The notes under the pieces: generated by a model
The model's input: the letters and a program-made list of their open reading frames with translations, nothing else
Database searches by the model: none
Told to the model about the DNA's origin: nothing
Translations under genes and position numbers: made by a program
Shown: positions 51,307 through 60,934 of the stretch, piece after piece
Position numbering within the stretch: position 1 is the stretch's first letter
Layout of the letters: every line of letters begins with the position of its first letter
Origin: Saccharomycopsis fibuligera x Saccharomycopsis cf. fibuligera
Lineage: Eukaryota > Ascomycota > Saccharomycetes > Ascoideales > Saccharomycopsidaceae
NCBI GenBank assembly: GCA_001936135.1
Contig: CP012809.1
Span: 3,645,501-3,709,500, forward strand
Length of the DNA stretch: 64,000 nt
Direction of reading: 5' to 3'

Positions 51307-51435
51307 TGTTGGTAATGAGATTCGAACTCATGCCCCTCTAAGAGACCTGCGAGATCACGCTGCCTCACCCTGAAGTGAAGGTGTATAAGCAGCTTTAACC
51401 TGAAGCAGGCGCGTTCACCACTCCGCCATACCAAC
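51307..51435 (-). tRNA. tRNA with anticodon CAG, leucine-type, 47-nt intron
   Basis: Minus-strand exons are 51399-51435 and 51307-51351, with an intron at 51352-51398. The acceptor stem GTTGGTA pairs fully with TACCAAC, and the discriminator is A73. The D arm is GCG/CGC, the anticodon stem is CCTGC/GCAGG, the loop has T32 T33, the anticodon is CAG, then G37. The T arm is ATGAG/CTCAT with TTCGAAT. A long variable arm of about 14 nt marks it as class II (Leu or Ser). A box (TGGCGGAGTGG) and B box are present, and a T7 terminator follows. The intron folds on itself through GCTGC/GCAGC. U33, A35, G37 and A73 are yeast leucine identity features; serine CAG tRNAs of the Candida clade have G33 and a serine-type body. 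It would decode CTG as leucine if functional. Confidence 0.9.
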
Positions 51436-53071
51436 TGCTCCTGATAAGCTGTTTGGCTTGTTTTTCCTCAGGGTTTGTTTATCAAGTTTTGACCTTGTCT
51501 GCTAGTGTGCAGCTCTCTCACTGTGTGTTTTTGTGTCACAAGCGGCGGCCGTAACAAGCAGCCGCCGTAACAAGCAGCGGCTGGAAAACTGCACTGTAAT
51601 TCTACTGTTCGGTTTTGTGCTATCTGAGGCACAGGTTAGTGATTAGAGCATAGTCTTTGTGTTTCGTTCTTTCATGAATTTTCTGTCTATGGCACTTGTT
51701 GATCTATTTCTAATTTGGGCGGATATATGTGTCGAACAGCATAGCAAACAGGGTGGCTATTTTCTTCTCAATACAACTACTTATAGATAAACTTGAGAAG
51801 CATCTTCTGTTTGCCCTAAAAAGTGACGAGCATAATTTTACATGCCTCTGGTTTCTCTTACTTTCCGAAACAGTGTGTGCAAATGAACAGTTGAACATTG
51901 AAGTTAATTTATACCCAAAAATACTACAGAATTTCTAATGACTTGCTTTGAAATGATTTTAAACGTAATGTAGTATTGTACTCTTAATGAATATATATAC
52001 ACGTACGAAAACTAAGGTCAGTTTTTTTTCAGGCTTGAAATTCCAGTTGGTAGCATTGCCGCAGTCCAGGAGTTCATACATCTTATCTATAAGACCGTAG
52101 AAAACAAACATATCACATGTTAATCATGGCTCTAGAAATTTTTCAGTCTTAGCGTTTGATTTTACCAAAAAAGTCTCATATTCTACATTAAAAGACTATG
52201 TGATGAGGTTTTGAAGTTAAGTCATTATAATCAAATTGACGTTGACCAGAATTTATGGACGCCCGTATTTCTTCCAGCTCTTCTGCCTATTGTTTCTGTC
52301 TTTTTTTGCACTGTAACTTTTTTCATGGTTATATATATGTTCCATTGCAATTAGTATTTCTTCTAATTTAAAATTGAAACAGTAACAACAACGCGGGCAT
52401 TGCTACTCATTAAAAGGCGCGCCGGAAGCCATTTTTATCATTATTTTTATTGTTTTATTATTTTGTTATGCTTATTAGTCGTTCGAGTGACTCAAATGGA
52501 AGTTTCTGATGCCGAAATGTAGCGGAACAGACAGTTTCTCGTGAAGAGCTGATATGACTTTAGCAATATTGTACCAACACGCTATTCCTACTATTGACCA
52601 CTCACAAGGTACTTTTTGCTGTCAAGCCATATAAGTTTGATTATTCTTGGAACTAAAACCCTTTTTCTTTTGACATGCCGTTTTTCACCTCGGTTTCGCT
52701 ACCACAAAACCGCTACTCGTTGATCAATTGCAGTGCATCTTCTTGCATATGGACCCATACTGTTGTCTCAGAGTCAGGAATCGTCCAAAGAAATGAGATT
52801 TAGAAACAGTTAATTTTGAAATACCCTAAACTTCAATTGACCGTATCCTAGAAACTATGCTTTTATTGCCACCAGTAAAAGAAAATAAACCAAGACAACA
52901 ATTGTCATGCAAGAATGCACGTTATAAAAAAAAATCTGACAGTTAATAAATCAACAAATCAACAAATCAACAAATCAACAAATCAACAAATCAACAAATC
53001 AACAAATCAATAATACATTAATAGAAAGAAAATATAAAAGCACTACTACAAATATTTGCAGCAAACGTAGC
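51436..53071. other. Intergenic region upstream of the tRNA
   Basis: This 1636 bp stretch has no credible gene. A short duplicated GCGG-CGTAACAAGCAGC motif lies near 51541-51585. An 8-bp tandem repeat (52948-53010) lies at the far end, next to the small coiled-coil gene. Confidence 0.5.
52948..53010. repeat. 8-bp tandem repeat, AAATCAAC x7.9
   Basis: Seven perfect units plus a partial eighth, beginning 62 bp beyond the stop codon of the minus-strand small coiled-coil gene. This is a minisatellite-like array, probably within its 3' UTR or terminator. Confidence 0.95.
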
Positions 53072-53413
53072 TTAACAATCTTTCAAAACCATAGCGATCT
53101 TTGTGAGCTTATCCAATAAAGCCACATGCACCCTCATCAACTCGCCGTTTTCTGTTATTAGTGCACCAACCTGCTCGTGAATATCCCTTCCCATATTTTG
53201 CATTTCTCGAACGCATTGATCAACCACGACAGCTTCCATTCTTCTTAGTTCTTCCATACCTGCGTGTGTCGCCTCTGTATATTGTATCCGATGATACTCT
53301 AAATCATCAGCAATATCCTGGTACTGCTCAAGCTGGTCGTATATCAAAATAAGACGCTCATCATTTGAGTTGAATACCAAACTTTCTAGAGAGGGTATCC
53401 GGTTTCGAAGCAT
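53072..53413 (-). CDS. Small coiled-coil protein, unknown
   Basis: A 113-residue frame starts at ATG 53411-53413. It is almost wholly helical: residues about 18-60 (DERLILIYDQLEQYQDIADD) and 60-110 have heptad-spaced Leu/Ile/Met/Val and many Glu/Arg, with a single C-terminal cysteine. No family was recognised. The size and composition resemble small subunits of kinetochore, DASH or BLOC-type complexes, but no diagnostic motif is present. The unbroken helical periodicity in an AT-rich intergenic background argues for a real gene. It ends 62 bp before an 8-bp tandem array. Confidence 0.65.
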   Translation of the reverse strand: MLRNRIPSLESLVFNSNDERLILIYDQLEQYQDIADDLEYHRIQYTEATHAGMEELRRMEAVVVDQCVREMQNMGRDIHEQVGALITENGELMRVHVALLDKLTKIAMVLKDC

Positions 53414-54544
53414 TTTTTTGTGCTTGGTAATGATTTTCTATTGATATATTGAAGGCCTATTGAAACTCGATAATAGCGCAATTAGAGAGAAACTTTTTGC
53501 CTGTAGGTAATTATTATTTTCGGTTAAAAGCAATAGACTTGTTTCTCTTATATAAAAGTTTCTTCAGTCTATTATCACTGCTGACTATGGCCCTTGTCAT
53601 TCAGCGAAATCAATTATCATTTATTATTATTGCATAGCTTCCCGCATGTCTCCACCTCTTGCTGCGCCTAATATTTTATTACTTTTTCTTTCTTGCCACT
53701 CGGCTGCTCGCCATTGGGCGAAAATATCTCAGTCTACGCTCTCACGATGCCTTGAGGGTATCTCAAACATTATTTATTATGCTATTTCAGAACAAATTAC
53801 GATGCAATACGGAGCAATACCTAGCATACGCTTCCAATTAATATGCTATATACCAAGATGCCGTATGGTCCATGTGTTCCAATAACGAACACCTTTTTCC
53901 ATAGCAAACCGCTAACCTTTGATACAATTGAACATATAGCATGCCATTGTTTAATAGAAAAATTTTCACGAGATCTAGATTTATATCTGTTTCCAATCTC
54001 CAGATTTCGTTAAAAGGTTTTTGTTTTGGCCTTATACTCTACTTTATAACGGATGTTTCGAGCTATAAGCTGGTCATAAAATGATAGATTTTAACTCTTA
54101 AAAAAAATGAATTCAACAGGCAAGCTGATTTGAACCAGTGCCACTGTGTTGAATAAATGGTTGCATGGTACATGTTTTGTCAAATTTTATTTGTTATACC
54201 AGCTTGTGTTGGATCTTCCTTTATACACATCTCGTACGCATATTCAATTTGCAAGGACACAATGATAACACAATCTAGTGCAGGACTATGGTTTCGGAAA
54301 TTTGCTTTGCTTTAACTTTGGACTATAACTAGTAAACAGTTTCACTCTAAGCGTTTGATCCGCTATGCCTTCTAAAACCGTAATAAAGAGTTGTATCCTT
54401 GCCCATCCAGCTGCCGAGGGCTTCTGGGCTGTGTAGCGCGTTGATATGCAGTAGATTGAGCTCGGCAGAATTGTTTCCATATGAACGACCAGCTACCTTA
54501 ACAGCTATTTCAAGCACTTTATAGTCACACGCGACTGTATGGCG
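53414..54544. other. Intergenic region
   Basis: This 1131 bp stretch lies between two minus-strand genes. Only short frames without coding character are seen. Confidence 0.45.
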
Positions 54545-55972
54545 TTAAGGAGAAATGATACTCCAATTATAATACGCTTTGAGAGATCCATTGTTTTGAG
54601 TCATTTCAGCACTATTGGTATCTTTTTCTTGTCTCAAAGAAGTCCTTGGTGTCTCATAGATTTGAATTTTACAGCCAGGGCAAAACTTTTGTCGAAACTC
54701 TTCTTTCTGCAGCACATTAAACTTGACCAAATAGCATGGAATAATTTCCTTTGATGTTTTTTTCTCTTTTCTGTTATCATAGCACTGTTTCAACACCGCG
54801 AAAAACACTTTGAGTGAAATCTGTTTATATTTGAGCATCGTGTATGTCGGACCAATATTGCTCAGAAGACGTGAAGTTCCACGTATCTCAGCTTGATGAT
54901 TTGTACTATCTTTCAACTGGCCAACATAGCAGTGATTATTGTATTTTTCATTAAATTTTTCAAATAAATCATATAGCCCGAATGTGACTGCATTGATGGA
55001 ACAGATACTAGGCGTATACGATTCAGACAATAAGTTCTGCTCTCCATAATCAAAAGGTAAATGTTTAAACGATTCCTCAAAATGGCTTTTACTAGCCCTT
55101 AATTTACCTTTTTTAATATAACCTACACTGTCTTTTTCATAGTAGGTATGTGAATTAAGCTCAAATGATGCCTCTTTGCCATCTCTTAGTATGACAAAGT
55201 GGTAAGGGAAGTATAAGGATTTTAACAGCTTGGTACTATCGCTGTTTTTTATAGCTTGAAACTCAAAGTCTCGAAGTACCTCAGTAACAGGCTTCTTCAC
55301 ACTTAGAGAACTTTTTATTGGTGGTGCCAGTGAGCCTTTTTGACCCATAGTTCTGACTAAATCGCTGACAGAGAACTTGGGTTTCGGCTGACACTCAGCA
55401 TCGTTAACGCTGTTGCAACTGTGCATCTCCTCGATATCTTTTTTTTTCCTTGCAGAGTTAAAACCGTAGTTTATGCCAGCTGAAGAACTACTACTTGTGG
55501 AATTATTTTCCTCTATCCCAATCAGCGCTTTATGCTCCGCCGACGCTTTTGATATATTCAGCAAATCTCTCTCCAACTGCATATCACCTTCATCACTTGA
55601 CGAGATTTGATCTTCTTGTGATAGCATACGTGATGTTTGGTTAAATAGAGATACTTGGCTCAATGGAATTTTTTGTTGATTATTTGACTGCAAATGAGAG
55701 CTCAAACCACTATAAACTATAGAAGGACATTCCTTTTGCCTCTTTGCAGGACGATTTGCAGCAGTAGGATCTATATTCTCTTTGTCCTCATACCGGAACT
55801 GATTATGAAACTTGTCCACTAGAAACCTCACGGGCGTGCTCTTGACATTGTGTGACTCTGACTCTTCTGATATATTAGAATTAGCCTTTCGTTTCTTATT
55901 ATTATGATGCAAATCATTAAAGCCTTGGTCTCCAGAGATATCTGATAACCGAAGACCTTTGTTTTTTGCCAT
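54545..55972 (-). CDS. KEN-box nuclear protein of unknown function
   Basis: The 475-residue protein was not assigned to a family. A KEN box (residues 64-66, RYEDKENIDP), the degron read by APC/C-Cdh1, sits in a disordered N-terminus with basic clusters (NNKKRKAN, RPAKRQKE) that look like nuclear localisation signals. Residues about 120-135 are Ser/acidic. From about 225 to 460 the sequence looks folded: LLKSLYFPYHFVILRDGKEA, AVTFGLYDLFEKFNEKY, and IIPCYLVKFNVLQKEEF followed by FCPGCKIQIYETP. That last stretch resembles the end of an OB-type fold, which is a weak guess. A cell-cycle-regulated DNA-related role is an inference from the KEN box and basic clusters only. Confidence 0.78.
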   Translation of the reverse strand: MAKNKGLRLSDISGDQGFNDLHHNNKKRKANSNISEESESHNVKSTPVRFLVDKFHNQFRYEDKENIDPTAANRPAKRQKECPSIVYSGLSSHLQSNNQQKIPLSQVSLFNQTSRMLSQEDQISSSDEGDMQLERDLLNISKASAEHKALIGIEENNSTSSSSSAGINYGFNSARKKKDIEEMHSCNSVNDAECQPKPKFSVSDLVRTMGQKGSLAPPIKSSLSVKKPVTEVLRDFEFQAIKNSDSTKLLKSLYFPYHFVILRDGKEASFELNSHTYYEKDSVGYIKKGKLRASKSHFEESFKHLPFDYGEQNLLSESYTPSICSINAVTFGLYDLFEKFNEKYNNHCYVGQLKDSTNHQAEIRGTSRLLSNIGPTYTMLKYKQISLKVFFAVLKQCYDNRKEKKTSKEIIPCYLVKFNVLQKEEFRQKFCPGCKIQIYETPRTSLRQEKDTNSAEMTQNNGSLKAYYNWSIISP

Positions 55973-56315
55973 GATTAGTGCTGTCTGGTAGTTCCAGAAA
56001 ACGTGTTGGTTTAAGATATTTTATACGCTTTAATAATATTGTTTCTAGAAACCATCCACCATTGTGTAATGAGAGAATATGATAGTTAAAGTCATTTGGA
56101 CCCTAGTATATGTCGTTTGTTGAGCAACGAAGCAAAAGTACAATAAAACCCTCAGCGGGACACAAGGGTGCAAAACCCCCCAGATTACTCGAGTTGGTTA
56201 TGTGCCCATCTACTTCCAATGTATACAAGAAAGACACTTACAAATAATATGAAATAATACATGATATGATACGACATAAACAAGTTGTAAATAAACTATA
56301 CATAAAAATTGCTTC
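55973..56315. promoter_or_regulatory. Upstream of the KEN-box gene / SGD1 3' region
   Basis: This 343 bp AT-rich stretch lies between two minus-strand genes. Nothing else is seen. Confidence 0.4.
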
Positions 56316-59300
56316 TCAATCAATTTTGATTTCGCAAATGCGATCGATTCCCCAGTGTATCCGCTTTTGATACTTCTTCTTCATGAAAGTCGAATTTTTC
56401 ACCCGTTTTTTCAAAAATAATTGAACACCTTTGAGCAAGATAGGATCTGCAATTTTCTCAAATCTGTGTTGTAATGTGGTATCGTTGAATGTATCTCTCT
56501 TAGCCTGTGAAACATCACTTTTGGATCCTTCACTTTTCTTGATTATTTCTTCAAAAAATGTAATGAACAATATTTCAAGGAAGAGCCTAGTATCTTCATT
56601 GAGGGTTAAAAAATTTACCACCCTGAAAAGGTTTAATTGTAATGAACCGACGCTCATCATAAACCCATAAATTTTAGCAGAATTGACTAGTTTTTGTAAT
56701 TTGACATCCTCCGTTTCACTTTCGTCATCTAAATTATTTTTGATTCGTGTCTTGAAAGCATCGTTAACATCGTCAAGACCATCTGAGTTATCTTCCAAAT
56801 CATCTTCATTGTTCAACTCCTTGATCAAATTCCATAAGCAAAATTGAAAGCTTTTGCGGAAGTTGTGACCTGTACATAGTTTACTAGCAAGTAGTCCATA
56901 AAACTTATTAAAACCTGGTTCAATTTGTTGACAATGTAATAAAATACTTGGAATTTCACGTTGCTGAGATCTTTTCAAACGTAATTTATCGAGCTTCGTG
57001 AAAGCATCTATGTAATCATCACTAGACATTATACTAATGAAAATGGCTCTTCTAATATCATTATTCATACGATGAGCTTTAGCCAACTCCACCCAGTTAG
57101 GTTCCGATGAATCAAGTATGTCACTGATTGCCTCTTCGTTCACATTTTCAAATACCAACTTATCATCGGCATTTAAATTTGATGTTTCGTTTGTGACATC
57201 TTTACCTTTCCATGCAGAACCAGTAAGCCACCACTTGCCACGTTTGTCAATATTGTGAATATCGTCCAAAGTAATCGTAAGTGGGTCATGAATTTTGTTG
57301 TTATTTATAGTACCCAAGTATTTTTTCATCTTGGTAATTAATTGTATAGTGTTTTCACTGCTAGCTTCATTCTTTTTCGTTTTATTATTTTTTAAATTGT
57401 CAATGGATTCAATTAAAAATTCAGTTCTCGGAGTGAGTTTCTTGCCCTTTGTGCTTTCATACATCAACGCAACGATTTCTTTCAACGCCAGTGGATCATC
57501 AGATCTAAGCTGGCTACCGGTATTCTTCATCATTCTCAACAATAACTCAGAGTTGTATTCATTAAGGTCGCCGATTAAAACTCTGATAATGTCATAGATC
57601 AAATTACAGTTGACCACTTGCAAAGTATAACAGAAGGTTAACAATGATAGCAAGTTGCTTGATTCTTTCTTTTTATCGTCTTTATTTCTTTGATAGTATG
57701 ATTCAAAATTTTCAACTAACGTTTGAGAAAAATAAACCAAAAATTCAACTCCCTGCAATCTATATATTGCAGCAACCAAAGCAGCATGCAAAACCACAAA
57801 GCTGTCTAACAATCTGGATTGCAAGTAAATACTCTCCAAAATTATTTTTGTTAAGATTTCGTTGATCAACTGTCTTGGATTGTCAAAATATAAAGTGTTA
57901 ATTTCATTGGCAATTACTAGGAGATTTACCTCCGACAACTTATTCAACTGTCCTTTTATCGACCTTTGAATTTTTACTCTTTCTTGTTCGTCCTCAGTAA
58001 GCTGTACCTTTCTTAAAGCTGGAGGAACATATCTACGCGGCTGACCGCTATCAAGTATAGCAGGTGCAATAGGTGCAACCGCTGGTAAATAAGGATTCTC
58101 TCTAACATTAGGTGCTTGAGGTACACTATGTTCTTCATCTTCATGCTCACCTTCAAATTCACTATTTTCTTCACTTTGGTCATTAGGTTCATTATCAAAA
58201 TCGCTATGACCTCCACCCGGGGTATATTCGTCAATAAAATCAAGGCCATCAAATAATCCACCAATCAAGTCATCATCGTCGGCCTTCTTTAGCTTCATGC
58301 CTTTAAGGCCCAACTTTTTAGCGTAATACTTCATTTCTTCTTCATCTTTTTTCATATCCTCCGCTAAAAAACTAGGAGTAGCATACTCTTTTTTACTTTT
58401 CTGTTTACTTTTTATCTCCTCCTTAGCTCTCAGTGTTTTTTTAGCGTCATCAATACCGGTTTTCTTTCCTAACTTCGCTCTTTTCAAAGCTGCAAACACA
58501 TCCTCTGCCGTTTGAGGTTGATCGGGACCGTCTAAGTCACTGATCTCATCACTATCACCTGAAAAATCGGAAAAATCATCCTCTTCAGCATCATTTTTGC
58601 CAGACTTACCATTTAGCTCATCCATAATCTCTTTAGCAGTTTTTGGTCTGTTTTTGACGTCAATTTTTTTTGCAATCTTTTTCTCTCCTTCATTCTTATT
58701 CTTGTTTCCACCGTTCAATTTGGCTTTTTTCAACGCTTCAAAAACTTCGGCTGGTGTTTTCGGTTGATCTTCACCTTCAAGATCACTTATCTCCTCACTA
58801 TCTCCAGAAAAATCCAGAGAATCGTTGCTATCGTCTGTATTGCTCTCATCTTTAGTACCGGTTCTCTGTTTGCTATTTTGTAAATCTTCCATGATTTCTT
58901 TAGCTGTCTTAGGTCTTTTAGTATCACCTTTCTGCACACTTCCTACTTTTTTCTTCAGCTTCTGCGCCAGTTTAGCTACGTCTAAGCCTAACTTCTTTCT
59001 TTTCAAGGCTTCGAATACTTCAGCAGCAGTCTTTGGTTGATCTGGGCCATCTAAATCACTAAATTCGTCGCTATCCGAATACCCTTCGTCGCTCTCGAAA
59101 CTATCTTCCACATTATCTTGACTTTCGTCATAGAAGTCCAGCTTCTTATATACAGGTCTTACCTGCTTGACCGTGTTTAATGTCTCATCAAATGAGACCG
59201 ACTTCTTGCTCGACTTAAAGTTATTACTGGCTGACCCGTTAGTTGATTTCAATGCACTATGTCCCGATACAGTAGTTTTCTTATGTGTAGATGGAGTTTT

Positions 59301-59576
59301 TTCAGATGGCTGCTGGTCAATTTTACTGTGATTCTGCCTCTGTTTCTTTGCCAACCTTTTTTCTTTTCTATTCTCTTTTCTTGAGCCCTTTCTCTTCTTT
59401 GAGACGCCTTTAAACTCTCTACCTTCAAAACCTCCGCTGTCTATTACTTCAGTTAGTCAAATCATGCTTTCTATATAGGTTCTTATCTGGCAAGATCAAA
59501 TTGTAAACATACCTTCTTTAGAGTGTATCTCGTCTAATAGCACCCCGGGGAGCCTTATTCCGTGCTTTTCACTCAT
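56316..59576 (-). CDS. SGD1: Nucleolar MIF4G/MA3 protein Sgd1 (NOM1 homologue), one intron
   Basis: Exon 1 (59513-59576) and exon 2 (56316-59440) join to 1062 residues. Sgd1/NOM1 is an essential nucleolar factor of 18S rRNA maturation. Exon 1 encodes MSEKHGIRLPGVLLDEIHSK, matching GIKLPSVL in yeast Sgd1. A Lys/Arg block (SKKRKGSRKENRKEKR) follows. Next come three acidic repeats with DQPKTAAEVFEALKR-type motifs, a MIF4G domain (about 500-720, starting LTEDEQERVKIQRSIKGQLN) and an MA3 domain (about 790-960). Exon 2 is open upstream but contains no ATG before a TGA, so the spliced exon 1 is required. Confidence 0.93.
58500..59090 (-). repeat. Three tandem in-frame repeats in SGD1 (about 265 bp each)
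   Basis: At the protein level, FSGDSxEISDL-x-G-x-DQPKTxxEVFxALKxxKL is repeated three times. The first two copies also end in RPKTAKEIM. The copies are diverged at DNA level. Confidence 0.85.
59441..59512 (-). other. SGD1 intron (72 nt)
   Basis: On the minus strand the donor is GTATGT (plus 59507-59512), the branch region TGACTAAC and the acceptor AATAG (plus 59441). It is phase 1: GAA G|AC AGC reads Glu-Asp-Ser. Confidence 0.9.
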
Positions 59577-60103
59577 ATTAGCGTATTTTTAAAGTCTATA
59601 TGGCACTGCTATTCCCTCAAATAGGTCCTACTATCTTACATCTCAAAAGCTAGCAATGCACTAAACAGATAAAAAAAAAATTTTTTTTATTTACCGTCTC
59701 ATCGGCATTTTGTCGCGTGACATGCCCCCGTATTTTTAGTTGCGGAGCACACAACCCCAAATTTCTTTCAGTAAATTAATATTAAATGAACCCAAAGTAT
59801 AATTGGAAGTCTCATTAATTTGAAAGCTTCTCATTAATCAAAATAAAAATTCTATTTTGTAGGTTCCTTAGCTTTTTATTATAGTGAAGCTGTATCGGTT
59901 GCTCAGAGACAGGACTGGGGTCAGTCATGTGATTGAGGTCGGAAGTACTATCGCGAGTGTATGAGAGCCAGAATCTTCAGCCTCGTGCAAAATGAAGGAA
60001 GTCAATTCGGTGGAATATACGATCTCGGGCTTCAATGAAACCCAAATTACTGGAAGAGTTGCTATTTTAATCATTAATCTGGCTGCAGAGCAAGTAGACT
60101 ACA
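59577..60103. promoter_or_regulatory. Divergent promoter SGD1/RER2 with RRPE- and PAC-like sites
   Basis: This 527 bp stretch carries A10T8 at 59671-59688 (RRPE-like core AAAAATTTT) and GATGAG on the minus strand (plus 59698-59703, PAC-like core). Both lie about 95-127 bp upstream of SGD1, the classic arrangement of yeast ribosome-biogenesis promoters. An upstream ATG frame for RER2 begins at 59992. Confidence 0.55.
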
Positions 60104-60165
60104 ATGTCTTTGATTGTTTGGCTAACTACGATCCCCGTCCTTCGACAGATTGTCGAGTTCTATAA
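59992..60165 (+). other. Overlapping upstream ORF at RER2
   Basis: A 57-residue frame starts at an ATG with A at -3 (CAAAATG), 112 bp before the RER2 ATG, and ends inside RER2 in another frame (TAA 60163-60165). It would restrict RER2 translation if present on the mRNA. The transcript start is unknown. Confidence 0.45.
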
Positions 60166-60934
60166 GTACCTACTAGTTAAGGCCCTCAAAACAGGCCACC
60201 TACCGAATCACATAGCGTTCATCATGGACGGGAATAGAAGATACGCAAAGCAGCGCAATTTGCCCGTACAAGAAGGTCACAACGCTGGATCTGAAACACT
60301 TGCCTCAATTTTAGAATTGTGCTACAGACTCGATATCAAAGCTGTTTCCATATACGCATTTTCCATTGAGAATTTCAAGAGATCAAAATCAGAAATTAAT
60401 TATCTCATGGATTTGATACAGCAGAAGATTGCAAAGCTTATGGAAAACGGTGACTTAGTTGACAAATTTGGCGTTCGGATCATATTCTCTGGAAACAAGT
60501 CATATTTGCCCAAAGATGTTTATGATAGCTTCAAGGAAGCAGAAAAAAGGACCGAAAAGAATGACAATGTGATTTTGAACGTCTGTTTTCCTTACACATC
60601 TAGAGATGACATAACTAGCTCCATCAGACATATTGTACATTCTGTCAAGCACAATAACATTGATATAGGAGATATTAATGAAGACCTTGTATCCAATAAC
60701 CTTGACACTAAATATTTGCCTCCGTTAGACTTCTTAATCCGAACAAGTGGTGTAAATCGATTAAGCGATTATTTACTCTGGGAAGTAACGGGTAAAGGTG
60801 CAGAAATTGAGCTATTGGACATTTACTGGCCAGAGCTTAATCAGATCCTATTATCATGGTCTTTGTTCAAATGGTCGTTTCGCAAAACTTCTTTGAATGA
60901 CTTTTTCAATCCAGATAAAATAAAATATGATTAA
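60104..60934 (+). CDS. RER2: cis-prenyltransferase, dehydrodolichyl diphosphate synthase subunit
   Basis: The 276-residue enzyme extends farnesyl diphosphate with isopentenyl units to the dolichol precursor for ER glycosylation, together with Nus1. Motifs are HIAFIMDGNRRYAKQRNLPV (catalytic Asp near residue 42), EGHNAGSETL, SIYAFSIENFKRS, NVCFPYTSRDDI and LIRTSGVNRLSDYLLWE, followed by ELLDIYWPEL. All family regions are intact. RER2 is preferred over the paralogue SRT1 from length and from the ILELCYRLDI and ENFKRS wording, although some stretches (NRRYAKQRNLPV) are closer to Srt1. The N-terminus has a hydrophobic stretch that may contact the membrane. It is divergent from SGD1, and an overlapping upstream frame precedes it. 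Confidence 0.93.
   Translation: MSLIVWLTTIPVLRQIVEFYKYLLVKALKTGHLPNHIAFIMDGNRRYAKQRNLPVQEGHNAGSETLASILELCYRLDIKAVSIYAFSIENFKRSKSEINYLMDLIQQKIAKLMENGDLVDKFGVRIIFSGNKSYLPKDVYDSFKEAEKRTEKNDNVILNVCFPYTSRDDITSSIRHIVHSVKHNNIDIGDINEDLVSNNLDTKYLPPLDFLIRTSGVNRLSDYLLWEVTGKGAEIELLDIYWPELNQILLSWSLFKWSFRKTSLNDFFNPDKIKYD

Noticed and set aside
54110-54150. Minus-strand GGTTCAAATC resembling a B box
   Set aside because: Flanking bases do not form a T stem and there is no A box at the right distance.
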